This document shows, piece after piece, positions 6,861 through 12,866 of a DNA stretch of 12,866 nucleotides; within the stretch, counting starts at the first letter, position 1, and the number at the start of each line of letters is the position of its first letter. The notes under the pieces are model-generated. The model searched no databases. It was not told where the DNA came from and saw nothing but the letters and a program-made list of their open reading frames with translations. A program made the translations under genes and the position numbers. This DNA is from UBA6136 sp044350805. Its GTDB lineage: Bacteria; Pseudomonadota; Gammaproteobacteria; Methylococcales; Methylococcaceae. Location of the stretch: positions 1 to 12,866 of the forward strand of contig JBILGU010000046.1 in the NCBI GenBank assembly GCA_044350805.1, given 5' to 3'.

Positions 6861-7964
6861 TCAACTTGGGTGAATGGGGGGGAGATAAAAGAACCCGACG
6901 GCCAGCATCAGGTACATGATGATCAGCATGAAGCCTTCGAGCCAGCTGGTCTGTTGGTCTGAAAGTAAATAGCGGCCAACAACTACTGAGATGAAGATGG
7001 CAACCAGCTCGAATTGGTTAAACACGAGGTCCATCTTCATGCCCAGAAGGTTCCCCGTCAGGACGAGCACAGGGGCCACCAGGAGGGCGAGCTGAGTGAC
7101 CGAGCTCAGGTTGACTGAAAGGGCCAAAGTCAGCTGATCCTTGCGAGCAAAGGAGACCGAGTTGATGAACTGGGGGATGTTTCCCACCATGGAGAGTAGG
7201 AACATCCCGGCAAAAAATGGGGTCAGGTGAAGCATGTCAGCTGCCGGCTGCAGGGAATCGGTCAGAAGGTCGGAGGTCAGTGCAAGCGCCACAGTCACCG
7301 AGAGAAGAATGCCAATGGCCTTGTTTTTTCCCCAGCTTGAGCCGTGCTCATCTCCATCCGAGGCCTCAGAGGCGGAGGGCCGATCCGCATGGCCTTCCTG
7401 CTTGCAAATCGCCTTGGCCATTCCGGCCCGGTCAATGGGCGGGTTCTTCTGGTTCAAGGTGTAGTAGATGCTGGCAACATAGAGCACTAGCATGAGGATA
7501 CAGATATGAAAGCTGATCTCGTACTCGGCAGACGTGCTGATATTGAAGATCGCAGGAATCGTCAGGCTGAAGGAGGTCACGGTGAGAAGCCCCATGTTCA
7601 TCGCGACCATGGGCGCATCGAACGTTCTTGGCGACTTCCCGACATTTGCGGTGAAGATGGAAAGGCCGAGTCCGAACAGTAAAGTGCCAATGATCGCGCC
7701 TGCAATGGACGCCTTGAGCATCTCAAGGAGTCCGTTGCGAAGGGCGGAGATGCCAATGATCAATTCCGGGGCATTGCTCATCGTGGCATTCAGCAACCCT
7801 CCGATGGTGTTCCCTAGAATTTTAGAAAGCACGCTGGTGGCTTCTTCCATGAGTTTGGACAGCGGGACAATCGCCAGAGTCGAGGCCAGAAAGATGGGGA
7901 TGGGGCCGGCATGGAAGTGATCCAGTGCAAAGGCCATGGGCATAAAGAGAAGCAACCAGTTCAT
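6861..7964 (-). CDS. Cax-family calcium/cation:proton antiporter, atypical second motif
   Basis: This 367-residue inner-membrane protein has about eleven helices in two inverted halves, split by a charged acidic loop (about 171-213, including ASDGDEHGSS). Half one has the Cax signature GGLLNATMSNAPELI at 55-69 with Glu67, and then the typical SIAGAIIGTLLFGLGL. Half two begins at the equivalent motif VGNIPQFINSVSFARKDQ (260 onward), followed by LALLVAPVLVL. In characterised Cax proteins this motif reads GNAAEH, with a glutamate essential for Ca2+ binding. Here position 265 is Gln and His is replaced by Phe. The protein may carry another ion, work differently, or be inactive. The ATG at 7964 is the first start, with a GGAG about 11 bases upstream. 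The family call is good and the activity is uncertain. Confidence 0.85.
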   Translation of the reverse strand: MNWLLLFMPMAFALDHFHAGPIPIFLASTLAIVPLSKLMEEATSVLSKILGNTIGGLLNATMSNAPELIIGISALRNGLLEMLKASIAGAIIGTLLFGLGLSIFTANVGKSPRTFDAPMVAMNMGLLTVTSFSLTIPAIFNISTSAEYEISFHICILMLVLYVASIYYTLNQKNPPIDRAGMAKAICKQEGHADRPSASEASDGDEHGSSWGKNKAIGILLSVTVALALTSDLLTDSLQPAADMLHLTPFFAGMFLLSMVGNIPQFINSVSFARKDQLTLALSVNLSSVTQLALLVAPVLVLTGNLLGMKMDLVFNQFELVAIFISVVVGRYLLSDQQTSWLEGFMLIIMYLMLAVGFFYLPPIHPS

Positions 7965-8010
7965 TGGGGCAAGGCTCCGGGTGGGTTGGAATCAGATACC
8001 ATGGGTTGTC

Positions 8011-8022
8011 GCCGAATTCGGC
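8011..8022. repeat. 12-bp perfect palindrome in a divergent intergenic region
   Basis: GCCGAATTCGGC is a perfect palindrome between the divergent starts of the Cax gene (7964) and the exported-protein gene (8084). It could be an operator for either side. A 12-base palindrome can also occur by chance, and no clear promoter pair was found around it. Confidence 0.25.
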
Positions 8023-8083
8023 AAGTTGAAGCGAACCTCGCTCAGACGCTCAGTATCCACCATTGCAGGAGGATCGACTATCT

Positions 8084-8554
8084 ATGTTGCAGCAGGATTT
8101 CAATCAGTGCGCTCAATTCAGGCGATCACTGATTATGTTTTGCCTGGGAATAGGGTTACTGCTCCTGCCGCTCTGGGCTCCAGCGCAGACTGCCAGCGAT
8201 AACCGTCATCAGGAGGTTCTTCGTGAACTTGAGCTGACGCCTGCGGAGGAAAGGGTCTTCTGGCCCCTCTATGAGGGGTATTCGAAAGCGTTGCTTCTGG
8301 CTTTTGAACAGACGGCAGAGGTCGCTTACCGACTTTTTCAGGTGCGCGGGGCGGTCAGCGAGGAAATGGCCGATGAATATTCCCATGCGCTCCTCAATAG
8401 CGAATTACGGCTGGCCCAGATCCACCTCGAATTTCAGCCGCAATTTCGTCAGGTGCTCGGCGCGCTGAGAACCGCCCGTCTTCTCCAGTTTGAAAGGCGT
8501 TTGCAAAGCTACATGAGTGCTGAAATCGCTCGGGAGTTTCCCCTGATCCGATGA
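8084..8554 (+). CDS. Exported helical protein, Spy/CpxP-like
   Basis: The 156-residue protein has a signal peptide (basic FRR at 12-14, hydrophobic SLIMFCLGIGLLLLPL, probable cleavage after APA at 34). The mature part is all-helical: an LTPAEERVFWPLYEGY segment at 51-66, and a C-terminal region with QFRQVLGALRTARLLQFERRL ending in EIAREFPLIR. This matches a widespread group of uncharacterised periplasmic proteins with the pattern 'LT..ea..FWP.Y..Y ... L...R..rf.Q.E..l......el...iPLi', which recalls the LTxxQ repeats of Spy/CpxP chaperones. The ATG at 8084 is preceded by AGGAGG at 8067-8072. An upstream TTG at 8063 is less likely. The stop overlaps the next start (ATGA), implying coupled translation. 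Function unknown. Confidence 0.82.
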   Translation: MLQQDFNQCAQFRRSLIMFCLGIGLLLLPLWAPAQTASDNRHQEVLRELELTPAEERVFWPLYEGYSKALLLAFEQTAEVAYRLFQVRGAVSEEMADEYSHALLNSELRLAQIHLEFQPQFRQVLGALRTARLLQFERRLQSYMSAEIAREFPLIR

Positions 8555-9678
8555 GGAGTAATCTTCTTTTTTGGCTTCTGGGCCTCTTCATCAATGGCTC
8601 TCTCTATGCCTCGGAAGGGACGAACCGACTCAGTCCTGACGAATTGAGAGAAATTCGTAACGGGAACAGCCGGATTGAATCGGTCGCGGTGAGTCTTGTC
8701 CATGAACTCATGGTGACGCTGAGAGCGCGGCACGGGAGCATCGAAGAGGCCATCTCTAAGGATGGCCGTGATGCGATTTCTGAGCGCAATCTCCGGATTC
8801 GGAATCTGGTCAGTCAGCGGTATCAGGAGGTCAAGGCGGATTTTCTCAAAGGCCGTTATGAACGATCCAAGGCCCGCCTTCCCGAGAATATCGATCGCTG
8901 GCGGTCAACGCCTGACATCAGCAATCCGGGCGCTGACCTTGCAAACTTTCCTAACAGTGCCTTTACGCTGCCTGCGGGTCGGGCCTATATCGAAACCTCA
9001 CCGGTGACCTGGTACGGCGGCGCCCCCCTGACAGCGCCCCAGTACAACGCCGAGTTTCTGCTGCGCTATGGCGTCACGGATGATATCGAACTCCGGCTTT
9101 TTGGAAATGGCCCAAGTTGGCAGGGGGGACGGACGGGTGGCGCGGGGTTTTCCCCCCTGGCGTTTGATACCAAGATCCATCTGATGGATGAGCAAACGGA
9201 TCTTTTTCTCCCGGCGGCTGGATTCGAAGCCTACATCCAGACCGAACTACTCGCCAGCAGCGGATTCTCTCAAGGCACTAACGGGGGCCTGAGTTTTAAT
9301 TTTGATCAGTCACTGCCGTTCGATATCGATGCGGAGTACAACTTTGGAGCCAATCAGATCCGAAAGTTTAATGGTGACCCCTATTGGCAATTCAACTTTC
9401 AGTGGGCTCTGCAAAAAGATGTCCTGGACAAGGATGTCGCGGTCTTTATCCATGGGTTCTACAACGCGACCAGCCTGCCGCGTCTTCCGGCCACGCTGGC
9501 CCTCTCGATTGAAGGTCCGGAGCTTTTGGATATCAAGCCCCCCCAAATTGCAGCCGTCGGGGGGGGAGCGCTCTGGACGATCAATAGTCGCCTGGTGCTC
9601 TGGGGGCAGGCCAGTGGGGGGGTGACCCAGTACTCCCCGAGCGTCATTACCAATTTCGGATTTGCCATCGCCTTCTAG
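8551..9678 (+). CDS. Outer-membrane beta-barrel protein (phenol MetA-pathway type transporter family)
   Basis: The 375-residue product has a signal peptide (NLLFWLLGLFINGSLYA, cleavage near residue 20). A mainly helical, charged segment spans about 21-125. From about 134 there is a barrel-like domain with alternating hydrophobic strands, including LPAGRAYIETSP, YGVTDDIELRLFG and FAPFS-type FSPLAFDTKIHLMDE, ending in the aromatic outer-membrane signature FGFAIAF. The barrel resembles the family annotated as 'putative MetA-pathway of phenol degradation' or simply 'transporter'. The name does not establish a role in phenol use, and no catabolic genes are nearby. Translation starts at the ATG overlapping the previous stop, so the helical protein and barrel are made together. 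Its helical N-terminal segment is longer than a bare barrel of this family needs. The stop lies 15 bases from the convergent antiporter's stop. Confidence 0.82.
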   Translation: MRSNLLFWLLGLFINGSLYASEGTNRLSPDELREIRNGNSRIESVAVSLVHELMVTLRARHGSIEEAISKDGRDAISERNLRIRNLVSQRYQEVKADFLKGRYERSKARLPENIDRWRSTPDISNPGADLANFPNSAFTLPAGRAYIETSPVTWYGGAPLTAPQYNAEFLLRYGVTDDIELRLFGNGPSWQGGRTGGAGFSPLAFDTKIHLMDEQTDLFLPAAGFEAYIQTELLASSGFSQGTNGGLSFNFDQSLPFDIDAEYNFGANQIRKFNGDPYWQFNFQWALQKDVLDKDVAVFIHGFYNATSLPRLPATLALSIEGPELLDIKPPQIAAVGGGALWTINSRLVLWGQASGGVTQYSPSVITNFGFAIAF

Positions 9679-9681
9679 GCG

Positions 9682-9714
9682 GAAAGGTGTGCCCTAGCGG
9701 GCAAAATCCCTTTC
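9682..9714. terminator. Possible shared terminator hairpin between convergent genes
   Basis: GAAAGG (9682-9687) pairs with CCTTTC (9709-9714), enclosing a GCCC/GGGC inner stem (9691-9694 with 9699-9702). It spans the 15-base gap between the convergent stops and enters the antiporter gene's end. There is no proper U-run on either strand, only TTTCTTT on one side, so factor-independent termination is doubtful. Confidence 0.25.
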
Positions 9715-10866
9715 TTTGACGAGGCGCGCAAGGATCGGGAATATCACGACCGACAGCATGCCCGCACAGAGCAAGGCCGCCGCACGTTCTTCCCGCATCA
9801 AGCCTGATGAGATGCCGATTTCGGTCACGATCACGATGATCGGCAAGCCTGTGGCGGAGTAGAGCGTGAAACGCAATTTCTCCTTAAGGTCCATGGTGTC
9901 GCCATAAAGGAAAACCGGAAGCCCCCGGATGACCAGCAGCAAAATTAGAAGCCCCACGACTTGGAACGCGGCCAGGGGGCCTGTCAGCAGCAAGGTGGGA
10001 TCAAATTTCAGCCCGGCAACGATAAAGAAGAAGGGAATGAGGAAGCCATAGCCGATCCCGTGCAGTTTCTCTTCAAGCACCTCGCTGTGGTTTTCGCGGG
10101 CCAGAAGACGCACGATCAGTCCGGCGGCAAATGCACCAATGACGACATTGAGTCCGAAATTGGCTGCCATAAGCACAAAGAGCGCCTGAATGAACATGCA
10201 AAGCCGCACCTGAAACTCCCCGCTTTTGGGCAGCATTTCGACCAGCCGCTGACCTAAGGCCCGGCTTCCCGGGTGATAGGCGCCAAAGGCGGCCAGAAAA
10301 GCCAGTCCGACAAAGGCGACGATGAAAAAGGTGTGAAGCACCGTGGCATGCGTTGGGATCAGCATCAGCGAGATCACCATCAGGGGGCCAAATTCGCCAA
10401 GCGTTGCCACCGGCATGAACCTTTTTCCAAACTCGGTCTCGAGTTCCCCTTCATCACGAAGGATGGGAATGAGGACACCGAGTGCGGTGGTCGAGAGGGC
10501 GACGGCGGCCATCAGCGGGGGGGCTGAAATGATACCGGTGCTATGAAAGAGGGTCATGAGGATCAGGCCGGCCACAAAAGACAACCCCCATCCCGCCGCA
10601 GCCCGGTTGAAAAGAGGGCCTCTCAGGGAGTCAAGGTCGATTTCATAGCCCACCATGAAGAGAAGAAAGGTCAGGCCAAGTTCAGAAAGCTCGTTGACGA
10701 GTCCAGTCGGCTGGGCAAGATTCAGGAGGTGAGGCCCCATGAGGATGCCGAGCAAAAGCTCCACGACAACGACGGGTAACCGGATACGTTGAGGAAGTCC
10801 CGCCACCAGAGGCGCTATCAATGCGGCAGCGGCAATCAGCGTCAGCTGCAGATAATTCTGTTCCAT
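9694..10866 (-). CDS. CPA2-family cation:proton antiporter (KefB/Nha-like membrane domain)
   Basis: This 390-residue protein is almost entirely hydrophobic, with about twelve helices and the Na+/H+ exchanger fold of the CPA2 family. Typical stretches are LLLGILMGPHLLNL (37-50), LFMVGYEIDLDSLRG (69-83, the family's 'aGle.dl..l') and ALSTTALGVLIPILRDEG. Where KefC has FQD, this protein has LGEFGP, a variant also seen in some other antiporters. It ends after the membrane domain (LVKERDFAR) and lacks the RCK/TrkA-N domain of KefB and KefC, so nucleotide or glutathione gating of that kind is not expected. The ion (K+ or Na+) cannot be told. The ATG at 10866 is chosen over a GTG at 10902. Neither has a strong ribosome site. 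It lies 54 bases after zur on the same strand and may share its transcript. Confidence 0.88.
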   Translation of the reverse strand: MEQNYLQLTLIAAAALIAPLVAGLPQRIRLPVVVVELLLGILMGPHLLNLAQPTGLVNELSELGLTFLLFMVGYEIDLDSLRGPLFNRAAAGWGLSFVAGLILMTLFHSTGIISAPPLMAAVALSTTALGVLIPILRDEGELETEFGKRFMPVATLGEFGPLMVISLMLIPTHATVLHTFFIVAFVGLAFLAAFGAYHPGSRALGQRLVEMLPKSGEFQVRLCMFIQALFVLMAANFGLNVVIGAFAAGLIVRLLARENHSEVLEEKLHGIGYGFLIPFFFIVAGLKFDPTLLLTGPLAAFQVVGLLILLLVIRGLPVFLYGDTMDLKEKLRFTLYSATGLPIIVIVTEIGISSGLMREERAAALLCAGMLSVVIFPILARLVKERDFAR

Positions 10867-10920
10867 GTCCTGGTCTCGAAAAGAGAAGCTTGGATCATAC
10901 ACCGCAGAGGGGATGGCGGT

Positions 10921-11388
10921 TCAGTCGCTTGCGGATATCTCACAGGCATGACAGCGACCGAGTATCTCGAACGTCTGTGCCTTGGCGTTGAATTGAGCCG
11001 CAGCGAGTTCGCTGGCTACCGCCTGGCTCAGGTGCGGAGTGCTTCTCTCCTCAACGGTATGACATTCAAGGCAAATTAAAAAAAGCAGGTCGTGCCGGAT
11101 TTCAGGTTGTTGACATCCTATGAAGGTGTTCAAGGTTTCCACCCGATGCACCAGCCCTTGTTCGATCAGAAAGTCGAGAGCGCGATACACCGTTGCCGGT
11201 TTGGCGCTGGCATCGAAATCCTTGAGCGCTTCCAGTAGATCGTAGGCCTTGATGGATTCGTGGTTGGCCCAGATGAGTTCAAGGACTTTTCTGCGGATCG
11301 GCGTGAAGCGGACACCACGGCGCTCACATAGCGCATCGGCTCGACTCAGGGCCGTATTCAGGCAGACAGCATGGTCATGCGCGGACAT
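10921..11388 (-). CDS. zur: Zinc uptake regulator Zur (Fur family)
   Basis: Zur is a zinc-sensing repressor that, when zinc-loaded, shuts off zinc-uptake genes. The 155-residue product closely follows E. coli Zur. The winged-helix region has RFTPIRRKVLELI and the recognition helix AKPATVYRALDFL (62-74), then EQGLVHRVETLN. The structural zinc cysteines are present as CLEC (106-109) and CHAC (146-149), with Cys92 and His81 as likely further ligands. Fur itself would lack this AKPxTVYRALDFL-VHKVE pattern. The ATG at 11388 has GAGGA about nine bases upstream. An in-frame ATG at 11448 would add 20 residues unlike the family. It is divergent from a ZnuD-like receptor, and the intergenic region carries a Zur box, so autoregulation is possible. 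Confidence 0.93.
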   Translation of the reverse strand: MSAHDHAVCLNTALSRADALCERRGVRFTPIRRKVLELIWANHESIKAYDLLEALKDFDASAKPATVYRALDFLIEQGLVHRVETLNTFIGCQQPEIRHDLLFLICLECHTVEERSTPHLSQAVASELAAAQFNAKAQTFEILGRCHACEISASD

Positions 11389-11471
11389 GGAAAGGGTTCC
11401 TCGTTTAAAACCAACCTGACCGTCCTTGGCCGGAAAAGGGCAGCGCATTCATGGCTTGGGCCCGCTTTGAT

Positions 11472-11488
11472 ATGTGATAATATAACAT
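11472..11488. promoter_or_regulatory. Zur box over an extended -10 element, zur/receptor intergenic region
   Basis: ATGTGATAATATAACAT is a 7-1-7 inverted repeat with one mismatched pair. It differs at one base from the gammaproteobacterial Zur-box core as I recall it (ATGTTATAATATAACAT). It contains TGTGATAAT, an extended -10 (TGn plus GATAAT at 11476-11481) reading toward the receptor, so bound Zur would block RNA polymerase. A weak TTGGGC lies upstream at 11456. Confidence 0.85.
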
Positions 11489-11500
11489 AACATTTTATGT
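11485..11500. promoter_or_regulatory. Second overlapping inverted repeat, possible extra Zur site
   Basis: ACATAA (11485-11490) and TTATGT (11495-11500) form a perfect 6-4-6 inverted repeat that shares its left arm with the right arm of the main Zur box. It is less like the consensus but could seat a second Zur dimer, as some Zur promoters bind two dimers. It also lies where a minus-strand zur promoter could be. Confidence 0.4.
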
Positions 11501-11585
11501 CGACTGTTCTCGGATGCGAGGCGGTCAAGGCGATCCATCGCCATCCGGTTTCTTCCGGCGGATCCCCAAGCCTTCATTCCTTACC

Positions 11586-12785
11586 ATGAACGTTTCGTCC
11601 ATCCGCATGCCAATCCAAGCGATCGCCTCTCGCCACCTCAGGCTTAAAGGACGATTTTTGCTTGTGGTGCTGATGATGGGGAGTGGTCCGCTAACCTTGG
11701 CTGCCGCCTCGCTGGAGGAGGAGATCACCTCTCTTGAGGAGGTCCAGGTCGAAGCGGTCACTCAAAAGCCCAATGCCCTCGAGGTCGGGCAGCCAAAGCT
11801 GGTGGTCAAGGGGGATGAGCTGACGCAAAAAATAACCGACACCCTGGGTGCAACCCTCGAGCAAGAGCAAGGACTTAACAACTCCTCCTTTGGACCCGGT
11901 GTGGGTCAACCGGTCATTCGTGGGCAGGTGGGACCCAGAGTTCAGATCTTGCAGGATGGGCTTAACATTCTGGATGCATCCCAGTTCAGCGGAGATCACG
12001 CCAATGCCATCGAACCCCTTCTTGCTGAAGAACTCGAGGTATTGAAAGGTCCCGCCGCGCTTCTGTATGGCGGCACAGCCATCGGGGGCGCAGTCAACGT
12101 CATTGATCGGAGAGTGCCTCCAGCGATTCCCAAGTCAGGCCTTGAGGGGGCATTCTCAACACGCTACAACTCGGTTTCTGATGAAACCTCGAGTCTTCTC
12201 AAGGTCGATGCCGGCAGCGATCATCTGGCCCTGCATCTTGACGGTTTTTACCGACAAAACGGCAATCTGGGTATTCCCGGATACGCCATTAACGATTCGG
12301 CCTACGCCCAGCAAACAGGGGGTGCACTTCCCGAGGTTAACACCCGTGGATATCTTGCGAACACTGCCGGAAACGCGATTGGTGGTACGGCAGGTTTTTC
12401 CTGGGTCGATGACTGGGGATTCTCGGGTGCCTCCTACAGTAATCGCAATGATTACTATGGGATTCCACCGGATGGTTCTTCAGGCGCACCTCGGGTCAAT
12501 ATTGCCCAGAACGTCTCGCGGGCAACCTCCAAGACGGAATGGATCAAGCCCGGTGATCTGTTCGAAAAGGCCACGCTACGATTTGCCTGGAACGATTACA
12601 CACATTACGAAATCGAGGATCAGGCGGTCAACGCGACCTTCACCAATAAAGGGTATGACAGTCGAATTGAGCTCGAACAGCTTCCTTTCGGGCCCCTGAC
12701 CGGGAAGCTCGGCCTCCAGACACAAAACAATGATTTCAACTTGGAATCCGCGCCTATCATTCCGCCCTCGGCTTCCATGCCTTAG
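11586..12785 (+). pseudogene. ZnuD-like TonB-dependent receptor, truncated by an early stop
   Basis: This is an outer-membrane, TonB-energised receptor, predicted to import zinc. The 399-residue product has a long signal (RFLLVVLMMGSGPLTLAAA), a TonB-box-like EEVQVEAV near 51-58, and a complete plug: LGATLEQEQGL, GQPVIRGQVGPRVQILQDG, then SGDHANAIEPLLAEELEVLKG and PAALLYGGTAIGGAVNVID. The DHANAIEPLLAE and RGQ features are those of ZnuD-type receptors. Only the first several barrel strands follow, to GPLTGKLGLQTQNNDF, and then a TAG at 12783 after PSASMP. Family members run to roughly 700 residues, so nearly half is missing. None of the three frames to the window end clearly resumes the barrel. 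The start at 11586 is preferred for signal length. ATGs at 11514 and 11607 are also in frame. Control by the Zur box at 11472-11488 is strongly suggested. Confidence 0.8.
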
Positions 12786-12866
12786 TTGGCATGATCTTGG
12801 ACGATTTTAGGCTCTCGGTTCGCGCTTCATCGGGCCCCTGACAGATCCTCGGAATTGCTCCCTTCG
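12786..12866. other. Unassigned sequence after the receptor stop
   Basis: The last 81 bases match no continuation of the TonB receptor in any frame. They contain a copy of TCGGGCCCCTGAC (12830-12842) that also occurs inside the receptor gene at 12688-12700. The sequence could be a decayed receptor, inserted DNA, or the start of something beyond the edge. It is too short to assign. Confidence 0.35.

Noticed and set aside
10273..10527. Charged small plus-strand open frame (and 9961-10257, 10543-10779)
   Set aside because: These are antisense shadows of the antiporter; their charged composition reflects complementing hydrophobic codons.
12067..12699. 210-codon plus-strand open frame in the receptor gene
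   Set aside because: It is an alternative frame of the TonB receptor, whose plug motifs are in the other frame.
1..12866. tRNA, rRNA, CRISPR array, toxin-antitoxin or restriction system
   Set aside because: Looked for by eye on both strands; no cloverleaf, rRNA-like conserved stretch, regular spaced repeat or recognisable defence gene was found other than the TnpB remnant.

Overview
The window looks like a chromosomal segment of a Gram-negative proteobacterium, most likely gamma- or betaproteobacterial. The grounds are an EF-G closely resembling the second EF-G of Vibrio/Shewanella-type genomes, a Zur repressor very like that of E. coli, and several genes for outer-membrane or exported proteins (a TonB-dependent receptor, a beta-barrel protein, a probable lipoprotein). 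The base composition is moderately GC-rich. The organism cannot be named from this sequence.

Layout, left to right. Bases 1-181 (minus) hold the N-terminal end of an IS200/IS605-type TnpB gene that runs off the left edge and appears to carry a one-base deletion. Bases 182-429 hold no convincing gene but contain a perfect short hairpin. A strong intrinsic terminator (430-470) ends fusA (EF-G, 487-2574, minus), which has a clear sigma70-type promoter about 150 bases upstream. Next, on the minus strand, come an amidase (2765-3952) and a small coiled-coil/two-helix membrane protein (3961-4260), probably co-transcribed. A divergent EamA-family exporter (4312-5268, plus) converges on a patatin-like probable lipoprotein (5296-6747, minus) that lies just downstream of a Cax-family cation/proton exchanger (6861-7964, minus). 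Going the other way, an exported helical protein of a Spy/CpxP-like kind (8084-8554) is coupled by an ATGA overlap to an outer-membrane beta-barrel protein (8551-9678). That barrel gene converges on a CPA2 cation/proton antiporter (9694-10866, minus), which lies directly downstream of zur (10921-11388, minus). Divergent from zur is a ZnuD-like TonB-dependent receptor (11586-12785, plus), stopped at little more than half its expected length.

Two themes stand out. The first is zinc. Zur, a near-consensus Zur box at 11472-11488 lying over an extended -10 element, and a ZnuD-like receptor form a self-contained zinc-uptake control module, although the receptor reading frame looks broken in this genome. 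The second is envelope and cation handling, with two cation/proton antiporters, a patatin lipoprotein and a barrel/helical-protein pair. The Cax protein is unusual because the acidic residue of its second GNxxE motif is a glutamine.

No tRNA, rRNA or CRISPR array was seen, and no complete mobile element. Nothing in the window adds up to a clearly new multi-gene defence or mobile system. The best leads are the broken TnpB and truncated receptor near the two edges, the degenerate Cax motif, and the uncharacterised helical-protein/barrel gene pair.
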